64,000 bases of DNA from Paenarthrobacter sp. A20 (GCF_024168825.1 NZ_JALJWH010000001.1:2728001-2792000), one strand, 5' to 3'. Positions 36,892 through 46,725 are shown, counted from the stretch's first letter. A program made the numbers and translations. The notes: generated from the sequence alone by a model not told the origin.

Positions 36892-37423
36892 GAGAGGGCC
36901 GGATCCGGATTCGTCCGTATCCGCCGATCCCGAGCCTGACCCCGAATCCGTGGCGCGTGCCATCGTCCTGAGGCAATTGACGATGGCGCCGCGGAGCCGG
37001 CTGCAGCTGGCCCGCAAACTCGCAGAACGAAATGTTCCCCAGGATGTTGCCGAAGCGGTCTTGGACCGGTTCGAAGAGGTCCAGCTGATCGATGATGCAG
37101 AGTTCGCCAGGATGTGGGTCCGGAGTCGTTCGCAAAGCAAGAAACTTGCCAAGGGCGCACTTCGTCGCGAGTTGGCTGATAAGGGTATTGAACTGGATGC
37201 GGCCGAAGAGGCCCTGTCGCAGCTCAGCGATCAAGACGAGGAACTGGCCGCACGCGAGCTTGTTGAGCGCAAGCTGCGGCCAGGCGTCGACCTGGCGGAT
37301 CGTGCGGAGCGGGACAAATACACGCGCCGGCTGGCATCCATGTTGGCACGCAAGGGCTACGCCCCGTCCGTGGCCTTCAGAATCGTCGGTGAGGTGCTGG
37401 CAGAAGCCGGTACCCTTGAGTAG
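36881..37423 (+). CDS. recX: Regulatory protein RecX
   Basis: 180 residues if started at the TTG 36881 that overlaps the recA stop. RecX binds RecA filaments and restrains them. Three-helix repeats are visible: [50 protein letters not shown] and [11 protein letters not shown]. The first ~23 residues are acidic and poorly conserved; a GTG at 36950 ([10 protein letters not shown]) is an alternative start. Co-transcribed with recA, so SOS-induced. Confidence 0.9.
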   Translation: MTVRRGPDPDSSVSADPEPDPESVARAIVLRQLTMAPRSRLQLARKLAERNVPQDVAEAVLDRFEEVQLIDDAEFARMWVRSRSQSKKLAKGALRRELADKGIELDAAEEALSQLSDQDEELAARELVERKLRPGVDLADRAERDKYTRRLASMLARKGYAPSVAFRIVGEVLAEAGTLE

Positions 37424-38952
37424 TGAGTTTGACCATTCCCTCCCCAGCAGCTGCCACCACTCCTTCGGATAAGCCCAGGACCTATCAGGTCCGCACTTTC
37501 GGCTGCCAAATGAACGTCCATGATTCAGAGCGCATGGCGGGACTCCTGGAGGACGCGGGCTACGTGCCCGCCGAGGGTGAGCCCGCTGACGTGGTGGTTT
37601 TCAACACCTGCGCTGTTCGGGAAAACGCGGACAATAAACTCTACGGAAACCTCGGCCAACTGAGGCAGGTCAAAGCGGAAAACCCGGGCATGCAGATCGC
37701 TGTCGGTGGTTGCCTGGCCCAAAAGGACAGGGAAACCATAGTCAAGAAGGCGCCGTGGGTTGACGCCGTGTTCGGAACCCACAACGTCGGCGCGCTGCCG
37801 GCCTTGCTGAAGCGTGCCCGCCACAACAACGAGGCACAACTTGAGATCCTCGAGTCACTGGATGTCTTCCCCTCAACCCTTCCCACGAAGCGCGACTCCG
37901 TTTACTCGGGGTGGGTTTCCATCTCCGTGGGTTGCAACAACACCTGCACGTTCTGCATAGTGCCCTCTCTCCGCGGCAAGGAAAAGGACCGCCGTCCAGG
38001 GGAGATCCTCGCCGAAATACAGGCCCTGGTGGACGACGGGGCTGTGGAAGTGACCCTGCTGGGTCAGAACGTGAACTCCTATGGCGTGGAATTCGGCGAC
38101 CGTGAGGCGTTCTCGAAACTCCTGCGCGCCTGCGGTGCGATCGAAGGTCTGGAGCGCGTCCGCTTCACCAGCCCGCACCCGGCCGCATTCACCGACGACG
38201 TTATCGATGCCATGGCTGAGACGTCCAACGTGATGCCGCAGCTGCATATGCCGTTGCAGTCCGGTTCGGACAAGGTCCTCAAGGACATGCGGCGTTCTTA
38301 CCGGTCCAGCCGGTTCCTCGGGATCCTGGACAAGGTCCGTGAGCGGATTCCGAACGCAGCCATCACCACGGACATCATTGTCGGGTTCCCCGGTGAAACA
38401 GAGGAGGATTTCCAAGCGACCCTTGATGTCGTGGAGAAGTCCCGTTTCGCCTCGGCCTTCACGTTCCAGTACTCCAAACGTCCCGGAACGCCGGCCGCGG
38501 ACCTGCCTGAGCAGCTCCCCAAAGCCGTCGTACAAGAGCGCTTTGAACGGTTGACTGCGCTCCAGGACCGTATCGCCGCAGAGGAGAACGCCAAGCAGCT
38601 GGGGCGTACGGTTGAAATCCTTGTGACCGCCCAATCGGGGCGAAAAGCCGGGGAAACCCATCGGCTGTCCGGTCGGTCCAAGGACCAGCGACTGGTCCAC
38701 TTCTCCGTGCCGGCCGGGGCTGAGGCTCCCCGTCCGGGCGACTTCGTCACAGTCACCGTCACAGAGGCAGCCGCCTTCCACCTTGTCGCGGATCCTGCCA
38801 GTACAGAGGAATATCTTTTGCGGCGTTCCCGCGCTGGTGATGCGTGGGATCGTTCCCAGGCTGATTCCTGTGGGGTCCCAACCCCGGGATCGCCCTCCGG
38901 CAAGGCCGGGGTGTCCTTGGGCATGCCGGCGCTGCCGGTTCGCCGAGCCTAG
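37423..38952 (+). CDS. miaB: tRNA-2-methylthio-N6-dimethylallyladenosine synthase MiaB
   Basis: 509 residues; the GTG shares a base with the recX stop. MiaB is a radical SAM methylthiotransferase acting on A37 of tRNAs reading UNN codons. The N-terminal cluster starts with C28 in TFGCQMN. The radical SAM cluster CNNTCTFC gives C171, C175 and C178. A TRAM domain follows (~390-460: [21 protein letters not shown]). The final ~45 residues after the TRAM domain are a species-specific tail. It acts after MiaA, encoded next. Confidence 0.96.
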   Translation: MSLTIPSPAAATTPSDKPRTYQVRTFGCQMNVHDSERMAGLLEDAGYVPAEGEPADVVVFNTCAVRENADNKLYGNLGQLRQVKAENPGMQIAVGGCLAQKDRETIVKKAPWVDAVFGTHNVGALPALLKRARHNNEAQLEILESLDVFPSTLPTKRDSVYSGWVSISVGCNNTCTFCIVPSLRGKEKDRRPGEILAEIQALVDDGAVEVTLLGQNVNSYGVEFGDREAFSKLLRACGAIEGLERVRFTSPHPAAFTDDVIDAMAETSNVMPQLHMPLQSGSDKVLKDMRRSYRSSRFLGILDKVRERIPNAAITTDIIVGFPGETEEDFQATLDVVEKSRFASAFTFQYSKRPGTPAADLPEQLPKAVVQERFERLTALQDRIAAEENAKQLGRTVEILVTAQSGRKAGETHRLSGRSKDQRLVHFSVPAGAEAPRPGDFVTVTVTEAAAFHLVADPASTEEYLLRRSRAGDAWDRSQADSCGVPTPGSPSGKAGVSLGMPALPVRRA

Positions 38953-38971
38953 CTGCGGACCTCCGGATCAC

Positions 38972-39889
38972 ATGTCGGATTTCCCTCAGGAAACACCCCA
39001 GCCTGTCATTGCTGTCATAGGACCCACCGGTTCCGGCAAATCAGATCTGGGCGTCAACCTCGCGTTGGCCCTGGACGGTGAAGTCATCAACGCCGATGCC
39101 TTGCAGTTCTACCGGGGCATGGATATTGGCACGGCCAAGATCACCGTGGCGGAGCGCAAGGGCGTACCTCACCATTTGCTGGACACCATGGACGTCACAC
39201 AGGAAGCCAGCGTGGCCGGCTTCCAAGAGGAATGCCGCGCTGCCATCGAGGACATCCACTCGCGGGGGAAACGCGCCATCGTGGTGGGGGGCTCTGGACT
39301 GTATGTCCGGGCAGCCTTGGACGTCCTGGAGTTTCCCGGCACTGATCCGATGATTCGAAGGGCGCTTGAAGAGGAGTGTGAAGTGCGCGGGCTCGCACCG
39401 CTGCGCGCCCGCCTGGAAGACGTCGATCCCGTGTCCGCGGCCCGCCTTGGAGACGCCCGTCGAGTGATCCGTGCATTGGAAGTGCACCAGTTCACTGGGC
39501 GTCCCTTCAGTTCGTTCATGCCGCAGCGGGAGTATTTCCAGCCTGCCCTGCAGATCGGCCTGGCCGTGGACAGGGACGTACTCCGGGAGCGGCTGGCCAC
39601 GCGGGTTCATCGGATGGTGGAGGCCGGCCTCCTGGATGAGGTTGAACGCCTCGATGCTGCCGGACTGCGGATGGGCAAGACCGCCTCCCGTGCTTTGGGT
39701 TACGCGCAGTTCCTGAGGGTTCTGGATGGCGAAAGTGACGTCACGGCTGCGGCGGAGGAAACCATCGTGGCCACCAGGCAGTTCGCCAGACGCCAGTTGA
39801 CGTGGTTCCGGGCAGATCCCCGCATCACCTGGATCGACTGGCAGGATCCCGGCTTGGTGGCCAAGGCTGTGGCAGCTGCCACGCAGTAG
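38972..39889 (+). CDS. miaA: tRNA dimethylallyltransferase MiaA
   Basis: 305 residues from the ATG at 38972. MiaA prenylates A37 of tRNA; MiaB then adds the methylthio group. P-loop GPTGSGKS at 17-24, then [30 protein letters not shown] and RRVIRALEV motifs. The frame is open upstream inside miaB, but the family N-terminus begins here, 19 bases after the miaB stop. Confidence 0.96.
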   Translation: MSDFPQETPQPVIAVIGPTGSGKSDLGVNLALALDGEVINADALQFYRGMDIGTAKITVAERKGVPHHLLDTMDVTQEASVAGFQEECRAAIEDIHSRGKRAIVVGGSGLYVRAALDVLEFPGTDPMIRRALEEECEVRGLAPLRARLEDVDPVSAARLGDARRVIRALEVHQFTGRPFSSFMPQREYFQPALQIGLAVDRDVLRERLATRVHRMVEAGLLDEVERLDAAGLRMGKTASRALGYAQFLRVLDGESDVTAAAEETIVATRQFARRQLTWFRADPRITWIDWQDPGLVAKAVAAATQ

Positions 39890-39935
39890 CCTGGGCAATT
39901 TCTGGCCGAACATGCGTGGAAGGTAGCCTAGTCCC

Positions 39936-40904
39936 ATGGATGAAACCGTCGCAGTTCCCGCCCCGCAGTCCGATACTGCCGGTGCTCCCGTAACCGCTTC
40001 CAGCCTTACCGGTCTTGGGTTTTCCAAGGGCCACGGAACGGGCAACGACTTCGTCCTGATTGCCGACCCCGGAGACGCGCACGAGATCACTCCCGAGCAG
40101 GTTGCACAGCTGTGCGATCGGCATGTGGGGATTGGTGGAGACGGCCTTATCCGCGCCGTCCCGTCACGTTTTCTCCCTGAGGGCCGGGACCTGCTTGAGA
40201 AGGATCCGGACGCCGAATGGTTCATGGATTACCGAAACGGCGACGGTTCCCTCTCGGAGATGTGCGGTAACGGCGTTCGTGTCTTTGTCCACTTCCTCAT
40301 TGCCGAGAAATTGGTGGACCTGGGTCCGGGCGAAACTTTGACCATCGGAACACGCGGCGGCATCAAGAAAGTGGTTCGCACCGCCAACGGCTATGCCGTG
40401 GATATGGGCCCGTGGGAGTTCATCTTCCCGCAGGAAGCCACCAGCAAGGCCATGGATGCCCTGGTCAGCGCTGAAGGGCTGGAAGTGGCAAGGCCAGGCC
40501 TCTCAGTCAGCATGGGCAATCCACATACCGTGGTTGCCCTTGCGGAGATCAGCGAGCTTTCGGCCACGCAACTGTTCAAAGCGCCGGTGGTTGATCCCAA
40601 GCCGGCCAACGGAACGAACGTCGAGTTTGTTGTTCCTGCAGAGCCGCTGGTTGAAGAGGGCGTGGGCACCATCACCATGCGAGTCCATGAGCGTGGCGTG
40701 GGGGAGACCCAGTCATGCGGTACCGGTGCCTGTGCCGCCGCGGTCGCCATCCGTCACTGGGCCGGCAATACGGCGCCGAACGATTGGCACGTCAAGGTTC
40801 CCGGCGGCGTCGTTGACGTTAAGTTCTTCCCCGGCGCGGGCGGTCGCGAGCACGTAGAGCTCAGCGGCCCTGCCGTCATCGTGGCTACTGGGACGCTTTC
40901 CTGA
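39936..40904 (+). CDS. dapF: Diaminopimelate epimerase
   Basis: 322 residues. DapF converts LL- to meso-DAP for peptidoglycan and lysine. Both catalytic cysteines are present: C110 in SEMCGNGVRVF and C261 in SCGTGACAAA. An N-terminal extension of ~25 residues precedes GLGFSKGHGTGNDFVL. TAGCCT (39924-39929) lies six bases before the ATG. The 3' end overlaps the convergent methyltransferase gene by 20 bases. Confidence 0.97.
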   Translation: MDETVAVPAPQSDTAGAPVTASSLTGLGFSKGHGTGNDFVLIADPGDAHEITPEQVAQLCDRHVGIGGDGLIRAVPSRFLPEGRDLLEKDPDAEWFMDYRNGDGSLSEMCGNGVRVFVHFLIAEKLVDLGPGETLTIGTRGGIKKVVRTANGYAVDMGPWEFIFPQEATSKAMDALVSAEGLEVARPGLSVSMGNPHTVVALAEISELSATQLFKAPVVDPKPANGTNVEFVVPAEPLVEEGVGTITMRVHERGVGETQSCGTGACAAAVAIRHWAGNTAPNDWHVKVPGGVVDVKFFPGAGGREHVELSGPAVIVATGTLS

Positions 40905-41499
40905 CCCGAATAATCCTGAAAGACTTGGACGTACTCTCGCGCGAAACCGTGTAAGTGCTGTCCAGTTCACCGGCGAGCCACCGCTGGAGGGAATCGGAGC
41001 CAAGGTTCTTTTGAACCACCAGCCATGCATTGCCTCCTGGGGCAAGGCGGGGAATCCACTTCAGCAAGAGCGAGTGAAGTTCATCTTTGCCGATTCGGAT
41101 GGGCGGGTTGGACCAGATCGTGTCGAATTCGACGCCGGCGTCCACCTCGTCGGGGAGGCTCGCCGTCACGTTGGTCAAGCCCAGGGCCGCGGCGTTCTCG
41201 TTGGTCAGCGTGACGCACCGTTCGTTGACGTCCACCGCGTGCACCTTGGCATGGGGTGCCATCAAGCCCAACGTCAAGGCGATGGGACCCCAGCCACAGC
41301 CGATGTCCAAGAGGTTTCCCTGCGGCGAAGGCGGCGGAACTTCCGAGAAGAGTATCGCGGTACCTTTGTCGACGCCGTCGGGGCTGAAGATGCCGGAGGA
41401 GGTCTGCAACTGGCGCGTGGCTCCAGCGAGTTCCACCGTGAGGGGCTTTCTGGTGAAAGGTCCGGCTGGTTGGGCGGTGAAATAGTGTGCAGACTCCAT
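40885..41499 (-). CDS. RsmC-like class I SAM methyltransferase
   Basis: 204 residues from the ATG ending at 41499. The SAM motif LLDIGCGWGPIALTLG and the catalytic-type SNPPIR motif are those of the MTS (RsmC/RsmD) family, which methylate rRNA guanines. Only the catalytic domain is present; the pseudodomain of E. coli RsmC is lacking, which is common in actinobacteria. It begins opposite the hflX leader and is divergent from it. Confidence 0.85.
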   Translation of the reverse strand: MESAHYFTAQPAGPFTRKPLTVELAGATRQLQTSSGIFSPDGVDKGTAILFSEVPPPSPQGNLLDIGCGWGPIALTLGLMAPHAKVHAVDVNERCVTLTNENAAALGLTNVTASLPDEVDAGVEFDTIWSNPPIRIGKDELHSLLLKWIPRLAPGGNAWLVVQKNLGSDSLQRWLAGELDSTYTVSRESTSKSFRIIRVRKASQ

Positions 41500-41572
41500 A
41501 ATTTGCCAGATTAGTTGGCTAACGGCGCCATGGGAAACTGCCCCGGCCAAGGGGTGGTTTGACACCGGGTGA

Positions 41573-42015
41573 TAATGTGGAACGCATGTTCTTGATCTTC
41601 GAGTAAATAGCCGAAACCCGCCTGGTTCATCAGGCGGAGCACGGCACCGCCCGCGATGCAGGCCCGCCTTGGCCATCAGCCAAGCACGGGTCTTTCCGCC
41701 AGGCAGGTCCTACCGGCACAATCCGTTGGCTTTTTCCCGTCACGGACTCCTTGAAGATCCCACTATCCAGTCAGCTTCCTGATCCGCCAACCATTGCGGT
41801 TGCACGGTCGAGGCGGGCAGTGTGCAGTCTCCAGGTCGCCAGGAACCTCTGCGCGGATCCAACCACGCCGGAACACAGCAACCGCTGCCCATGCCACGGG
41901 TGGCCGTTCAGCACAGGAGGCCCTTTTGCCCCAAGCCCGTCAGCCCAGCGCGAATAGCGCCCCATTGAGCAACAAACAGCACTATTCTGGAATTGCCGAA
42001 CAGTCTAAGGAGACC
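41573..42015 (+). promoter_or_regulatory. hflX promoter and ~430-nt structured leader
   Basis: The 516-base gap 41500-42015 has no gene. TAATGT (41573-41578) lies seven bases before a six-codon ORF (41586-41606). Then come hairpin 41618-41637 (CCGCCTG / CAGGCGG) and hairpin 41663-41690 (CTTGGC / GCCAAG inside CCCG / CGGG). A TTGGCTTTTT run (41726-41735) could pair with AGCCAA (41678-41683) to form a competing terminator. A further GCCAAC lies at 41787-41792. This looks like an attenuator, but the fold is my reading, not a computed one. Confidence 0.45.
41586..41606 (+). CDS. Possible six-residue leader peptide MFLIFE
   Basis: ATG TTC TTG ATC TTC GAG TAA, preceded at leaderless spacing by a -10 element. 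Hydrophobic and very short, ahead of two hairpins. In other bacteria, antibiotic-resistance hflX genes are induced through short upstream ORFs, so a ribosome-stalling role is possible. No proof from sequence alone. Confidence 0.35.
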   Translation: MFLIFE

Positions 42016-43578
42016 ATGACCACCCAGAAGCACTCCGGATCCGATTCCGACGCCCAGGACATGAGTCCTGAACAAATCCAGGCCGTCATCGACCGGATAC
42101 TTTCCAAGGATGTACCTGCGCCGTCATCCGATGACAACGAAGCCAATGGTGTGTTCGGCAAGGCGCAGGCGATTTCGACGCTTGACCAGGAACACAGCAT
42201 TTACGACGGCGACCAGGAAGACCTGGCTGAACGCCGCGCACTGCGCCGCACCGCAGGTCTGTCCACTGAACTCGAAGACGTCACCGAGGTCGAATACCGG
42301 CAGCTGCGCCTTGAGCGCGTTGTCCTCGCCGGACTGTGGACCGAAGGCACCCTGGCCGATGCCGAGAATTCGCTTCGCGAACTTGCTGCGCTGGCAGAAA
42401 CTGCCGGCTCCGAGGTCCTTGACGGTTTGGTCCAGCGCCGCACGAAGCCGGACCCGGGCACCTTCCTGGGATCGGGCAAGGCCCAGGAGCTCAAGGACAT
42501 CGTTGCCGCCACCGGTGCGGACACCGTAGTGGTGGACACTGAGCTGGCACCGTCCCAGCGCCGCGGCCTTGAAGACATTGTCAAGGTCAAGGTCGTGGAC
42601 AGGACCACCCTGATCCTGGACATCTTCGCCCAGCATGCCAAGAGCCGGGAAGGCAAGGCCCAGGTTGAGCTTGCACAGCTCGAATATCTGCTCCCGCGCC
42701 TCCGTGGCTGGGGCGACTCCATGTCCCGCCAGGCCGGTGGCCAAGTGGGTGGAGCCGGCGCAGGCATGGGCTCGCGTGGTCCTGGTGAAACAAAGATCGA
42801 ACTGGACCGGCGTCGCATTCGCACGCGGATGGCCAAACTGCGTCGGGAAATCGCCGCGATGAAGCCGGCCCGCGAGACCAAGCGTGCCAACCGTCGTCGC
42901 AATGCTGTTCCTTCTGTCGCTATCGCCGGTTATACCAACGCCGGCAAGTCGTCGCTCCTGAACCGCTTGACCGACGCCGGTGTCCTGGTGGAAAACGCCC
43001 TGTTCGCTACCTTGGATCCCACCGTTCGCAAAGCCCAGACTCCGGATGGCATTGGCTACACGCTGGCCGACACTGTTGGGTTCGTCCGGTCTCTGCCAAC
43101 GCAGCTGATTGAGGCCTTCCGGTCGACGCTGGAGGAAGTTGCTGACGCGGATCTGATCCTGCATGTCGTGGATGCCTCGCACCCGGACCCAGAAGGTCAA
43201 ATCGCTGCCGTACGGGCTGTTTTCACTGAAGTGGACGCCCGCAAGGTTCCTGAGATCATCGTCCTGAACAAAGTCGATGTGGCGGATCCTTTCGTCGTGG
43301 AGCGCCTCAAGCAGAAGGAGCCCCGCCATGCGGTGGTTTCCACTCGTACAGGCCAGGGCATCGCTGAGCTGTTGGAAGACATCAGCCAGTCCATTCCGCG
43401 GCCGGGCGTACGGCTTGAGCTGCTTATTCCCTACGACCGGGGAGACATGATCAGCAAGCTGCACAGTTCTGATTCGGAGATCCTGAACCTGGAGCATGAG
43501 GAAGACGGCACCCGCGTGGTGGTCATGGTCCGCGAGGGCCTGGCAGCCGAACTGGAGTCTTTCGTCAGCAATGGTTGA
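42016..43578 (+). CDS. hflX: Ribosome-associated GTPase HflX
   Basis: 520 residues from the ATG at 42016, with TAAGGAG (42006-42012). HflX splits stalled or heat-damaged 70S ribosomes; in mycobacteria and Listeria it adds macrolide/lincosamide tolerance. The N-terminal HflX domain has RRTKPDPGTFLGSGKAQEL and DTELAPSQRRGLED, and a GSRGPGETKIELDRRRIR linker. The G domain begins GYTNAGKS (305-312), with TVGFVRSLP and NKVD. The last two codons overlap the helicase start. Confidence 0.96.
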   Translation: MTTQKHSGSDSDAQDMSPEQIQAVIDRILSKDVPAPSSDDNEANGVFGKAQAISTLDQEHSIYDGDQEDLAERRALRRTAGLSTELEDVTEVEYRQLRLERVVLAGLWTEGTLADAENSLRELAALAETAGSEVLDGLVQRRTKPDPGTFLGSGKAQELKDIVAATGADTVVVDTELAPSQRRGLEDIVKVKVVDRTTLILDIFAQHAKSREGKAQVELAQLEYLLPRLRGWGDSMSRQAGGQVGGAGAGMGSRGPGETKIELDRRRIRTRMAKLRREIAAMKPARETKRANRRRNAVPSVAIAGYTNAGKSSLLNRLTDAGVLVENALFATLDPTVRKAQTPDGIGYTLADTVGFVRSLPTQLIEAFRSTLEEVADADLILHVVDASHPDPEGQIAAVRAVFTEVDARKVPEIIVLNKVDVADPFVVERLKQKEPRHAVVSTRTGQGIAELLEDISQSIPRPGVRLELLIPYDRGDMISKLHSSDSEILNLEHEEDGTRVVVMVREGLAAELESFVSNG

Positions 43579-45631
43579 GAAGGTGGCGGCGGACGCCGTC
43601 GAATCGGTGGGAGAGAAAGCCACCCTCGAGCTGTTGGATCGTGCTGTCGCCGGCATGGGCGGTCAAAGCCGTGCCGGCCAGCACGAAATGGCCAAACATG
43701 TCACCCGGGCGATTGAAACCGGGGAGCACCTGCTGGTCCAGGCAGGAACGGGAACAGGTAAGTCTTTGGCGTACCTGATTCCGTTGATCGCGCATTCCAT
43801 GGACAGCAACAAACCGACGCTCGTGTCCACCGCCACCTTGGCACTGCAAACCCAGATTGTTGGCCGGGATCTTCCCCGGCTGTTGGAGACCATCAACCCT
43901 GCCCTTGAACGACCCGTCAACGTGGCGCTCGTGAAGGGCAGGGCCAACTACGTCTGCCGCCAGAAGCTGGAAGGTGGGTTCCCCAGCGAAGAGCCGTCCG
44001 AGGGGCAGCTGTTTTCCTTAGGCGAGGACACCAGCGTGCCGCACTTCGCGGCATCCATGGGCGGACCGCAGTCACAGCTCGGCAAGGAAGTGGTCCGCCT
44101 CCGCGAGTGGGCCGAAAAGACGACCACCGGCGACCGTGACGAACTGATGCCCGGCGTCACGGACCGTGCCTGGCGGCAAGTCTCTGTGACCTCCATGGAG
44201 TGCCTCGGCGCGCAGAAGTGTCCGGTGGCTGAAGAGTGCTTCAGTGAGTTGGCGCGGTCCCGCGCGGGTGAGGCCGACGTCGTCGTCACCAACCACGCCA
44301 TGCTTGCCGTCAGCGCCTTTGAAGGGCTGGCTGTGTTGCCTGAGTATGACGTCGTGGTGGTGGACGAGGCACACGAGCTGCAGGATCGCGTGACCGGCGC
44401 GGTCTCGGGCCAGTTGTCTGTGGCCATGGTTCATGCCGCGGCGTCAAGCGCACGCAAGCACACCGCCATCACGGTGGATGCCCTCAACGCTGCGGCGGAG
44501 CGCCTGGACATGGCCATCGCAGGGGTGCCCAACGGGTTGCTGGCCAGTGGGCTCAACGACGAACAGCTTGACTGCCTTGACCAGTTACGCGATGCGACCC
44601 GCGCGGCGCTCTCAGATTCCAAGACCGACTCTTCCAACGCGGTCGACGGCGGCAGGCAGCTCGCTCGCTCACGGCTCATGCTCATTCTTGAATTGTGCGA
44701 GCGGATGCTGGCCGCCAAGGAGAACCGGGAAGTGGTCTGGTTTTCCCGCAACAGCACCTTCGACCCCCAACAGGGTTACTCGCAGCCTGATGAAACGGCA
44801 CCGGCACTGATCAACATCGCGCCACTCAGCGTCGCGGGACGGCTGCGCGAAGGCCTCTTCGCGGGCCACACCGTGGTGCTCACCTCCGCCACGCTGGCGA
44901 TTGGCTCTGCCTTCGAACCGGCGGCTGGAGGTCTGGGCCTCATCGGCGACGGCGCCCCGAGCTGGACCGGGATTGATGTTGGATCGCCCTTTGATTACCC
45001 CAAACAGGGGGTGCTGTATGTTGCGAAGCACTTGCCCAAGCCGGGGCGTGGGACCTCGCCCGAGGCTCTCGATGAGCTCGAAGACCTCATCCGGGCATCC
45101 GGCGGGGGAGCGCTTTGTCTCTTCTCTTCGCGGCGAGCTGCCGAAGAAGCCGCCGACGCCATGCGGCTGCGCCTTGACATGGACATTCTCTGCCAGGGCG
45201 AATCCACCATGGCTGCCCTTGTGAAGCAATTCGCAGATGAGCCGGACACTTGCCTGTTTGGCACCATGTCACTCTGGCAGGGCGTCGACGTGCCGGGTGG
45301 TTCGTGCCGTCTGGTGGTGATTGACCGCATTCCCTTCCCGCGCCCCGACGATCCCCTGATGACTGCCCGCTCCCGGGCAGTCGCCCAGTCGGGCGGGAAT
45401 GGCTTCATGGCCGTGTCAGCAACGCATGCCGCCATCCGCTTGGCACAAGGCGCTGGGCGCCTTATCCGTTCAACGGGAGACAAGGGAGTCGTGGCCGTGC
45501 TTGACTCACGGCTGTCGACGGAACGCTACGGCGGTTTTCTGAGGGCTGCGCTTCCGCCGTTCTGGGCGACGACGGACAGGGCGGTTGTGCGCGGCGTGCT
45601 GGAACGCCTGGGCTCCGCCAAGGCCTCCTAG
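43571..45631 (+). CDS. dinG: DinG/XPD-type ATP-dependent DNA helicase
   Basis: 686 residues from the ATG at 43571, which overlaps the hflX stop by eight bases. Superfamily 2 helicase: Q-motif region SRAGQHEMAKHV, Walker A AGTGTGKS (58-65), DEAH near 265, and C-terminal motifs LTSATLA, LWQGVDVPGG, QGAGRLIRS. A Fe-S cluster is suggested by four cysteines: one in NYVCRQKL, two in CLGAQKCP and one in EECFSEL. The hflX coupling is conserved in actinobacteria. No LexA box precedes it, so SOS control is not evident here. Confidence 0.9.
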   Translation: MVEKVAADAVESVGEKATLELLDRAVAGMGGQSRAGQHEMAKHVTRAIETGEHLLVQAGTGTGKSLAYLIPLIAHSMDSNKPTLVSTATLALQTQIVGRDLPRLLETINPALERPVNVALVKGRANYVCRQKLEGGFPSEEPSEGQLFSLGEDTSVPHFAASMGGPQSQLGKEVVRLREWAEKTTTGDRDELMPGVTDRAWRQVSVTSMECLGAQKCPVAEECFSELARSRAGEADVVVTNHAMLAVSAFEGLAVLPEYDVVVVDEAHELQDRVTGAVSGQLSVAMVHAAASSARKHTAITVDALNAAAERLDMAIAGVPNGLLASGLNDEQLDCLDQLRDATRAALSDSKTDSSNAVDGGRQLARSRLMLILELCERMLAAKENREVVWFSRNSTFDPQQGYSQPDETAPALINIAPLSVAGRLREGLFAGHTVVLTSATLAIGSAFEPAAGGLGLIGDGAPSWTGIDVGSPFDYPKQGVLYVAKHLPKPGRGTSPEALDELEDLIRASGGGALCLFSSRRAAEEAADAMRLRLDMDILCQGESTMAALVKQFADEPDTCLFGTMSLWQGVDVPGGSCRLVVIDRIPFPRPDDPLMTARSRAVAQSGGNGFMAVSATHAAIRLAQGAGRLIRSTGDKGVVAVLDSRLSTERYGGFLRAALPPFWATTDRAVVRGVLERLGSAKAS

Positions 45632-45659
45632 GTCCAACAATGCCTCGTGGGGCCAACAA

Positions 45660-45695
45660 AGCCTCCTGGGTGCGGCAAAAGCCGCCCAGGAGGCT
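45660..45695. terminator. Terminator between the helicase gene and lexA
   Basis: AGCCTCCTGG...GCGGC / GCCGC...CCAGGAGGCT with a two-base bulge and AAAA loop. On the minus strand the tail is TTTGTTGG, so it can end both convergent transcripts. It is preceded by an imperfect 20-base tandem repeat (CCAACAATGCCTCGTGGGG, CCAACAAAGCCTCCTGGGT). Confidence 0.75.
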
Positions 45696-45718
45696 TGGGG
45701 TACCTACCTAGTGGGCAC

Positions 45719-46462
45719 CTACAGGGAACGCAGAACAGAGACAACCTTGCCCATGATGGTGGCTTGGTCGCCAAGGATTGGCTCGTATTGGGTGTTCTGG
45801 GGCAGCAACCACGTGTGGCCATCGCGCTGACGGAACGTCTTGACGGTAGCCTCGTCATCCAGCAGTGCGGCCACGATGTCGCCGTTGATGGCGTCGTTCT
45901 GGCGGCGCACAACAACCCAGTCACCGTCGCAGATGGCGGCATCAATCATTGAGTCGCCTGCCACCTTCAGCATGAACAGTTCGCCGTGGCCCACAAGTTG
46001 CCTGGGAAGGGGCAAGACGTCTTCCACTGCCTGGTCAGCCAGGATGGGGCCGCCTGCAGCGATCCGGCCCACCAGGGGAACCATGGCAGTATCGCTGGCG
46101 CTGGCCAGCTCCGTGACGGCAAGGCCACCCGCGCTGCGCAGCGTCGCAGGGGCTTCGACGCCGGGAATTGGTCCGCCATCCAACGTCAACGGCATCAGGA
46201 CTTCCATGGCACGGGGACGCTTGGGGTCCCTGCGCAGATAGCCGAGCTTCTCGAGCTGGGAAAGCTGATGCGTGACACTCGACAAACTTGCCAGGCCGAC
46301 GGTGTCACCGATCTCACGCATGCTTGGCGGATACCCATTGTCATTCACCGAGCGTTGGATGGTCTCCAGAATTTTTTTCTGCCGGACAGTCAGGCTCTTG
46401 GGACTCTTTTGAGGCTGTTGGCTCCGCAGGGGTGCCCCGCCGCCTGTGGCTTTCGCTGCCAT
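45719..46462 (-). CDS. lexA: SOS repressor LexA
   Basis: 247 residues from the ATG ending at 46462 (MAAKATGGG). The winged HTH is typical: [34 protein letters not shown], then [20 protein letters not shown]. The self-cleavage dyad is present (Ser171 in AGDSMIDA, Lys208 in ATVKTF), with the Ala-Gly cleavage region in [12 protein letters not shown] ending at 46543 would add 27 residues without family similarity and is less likely. Its own LexA box is at 46594-46609; RecA-stimulated cleavage frees the genes listed at the other boxes. Confidence 0.95.
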   Translation of the reverse strand: MAAKATGGGAPLRSQQPQKSPKSLTVRQKKILETIQRSVNDNGYPPSMREIGDTVGLASLSSVTHQLSQLEKLGYLRRDPKRPRAMEVLMPLTLDGGPIPGVEAPATLRSAGGLAVTELASASDTAMVPLVGRIAAGGPILADQAVEDVLPLPRQLVGHGELFMLKVAGDSMIDAAICDGDWVVVRRQNDAINGDIVAALLDDEATVKTFRQRDGHTWLLPQNTQYEPILGDQATIMGKVVSVLRSL

Positions 46463-46593
46463 GTTCGCCAGTGCCTTTCCATTCGCCCCGGAACGATCCA
46501 GGGGTGTCGGGTCTGCAAAAAATGTCAGACCCTCCTGTTCCACTGAAACAGTGCTGTTTCTTCACTCAAACGTAGGGCAGGCACAGGCGTTTA

Positions 46594-46609
46594 TCAAACA
46601 TTTGTTCTA
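46594..46609. promoter_or_regulatory. LexA box of lexA
   Basis: TCAAACATTTGTTCTA: both half-sites of TCGAAC-N4-GTTCGA with one mismatch on each side. It lies in the lexA promoter region, as expected for autoregulation. Confidence 0.7.
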
Positions 46610-46660
46610 GCGAGTCTCGACACCGTTCGTTGATAAGTGCTAAAAATGTCATAGCAAGGT

Positions 46661-46680
46661 TCGAATATGTGTTCTATAAA
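46661..46680 (+). promoter_or_regulatory. LexA box and -10 of the LysM gene
   Basis: TCGAATATGTGTTCTA (46661-46676) overlaps TATAAA (46675-46680), a likely -10. LexA bound here would block the LysM gene start near 46687. The 345 bases between lexA and the LysM gene hold two LexA boxes and the inverted repeat at 46695-46725. Confidence 0.7.
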
Positions 46681-46694
46681 CCCGAACCGGATGA

Positions 46695-46725
46695 CGGATG
46701 TTCGAACAGAGTGTTCGAACATCCG
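46695..46725. repeat. 31-bp perfect inverted repeat with two GTTCGAAC copies
   Basis: 13-base arms CGGATGTTCGAAC / GTTCGAACATCCG around AGAGT. Each arm contains GTTCGAAC, itself a palindrome. The inner halves resemble a LexA site with a five- instead of four-base spacer. In RNA it would be a strong hairpin about eight bases into the LysM leader. Confidence 0.7.

Noticed and set aside
41794..42015. 74-codon N-terminal extension of HflX
   Set aside because: Composition is not protein-like, no ribosome-binding site, whereas the ATG at 42016 has TAAGGAG.
42124..43656. 510-codon minus-strand frame opposite hflX
   Set aside because: Shadow ORF; the plus strand encodes a full HflX GTPase.
45632..45671. 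Tandem CCAACAA-GCCTC repeats as a CRISPR-like or integron element
   Set aside because: Only two imperfect copies and no associated genes; part of the terminator region.
46655..46680. GGTTCGAAT as a tRNA T-loop
   Set aside because: No acceptor or anticodon arms nearby; the sequence fits a LexA box and -10.
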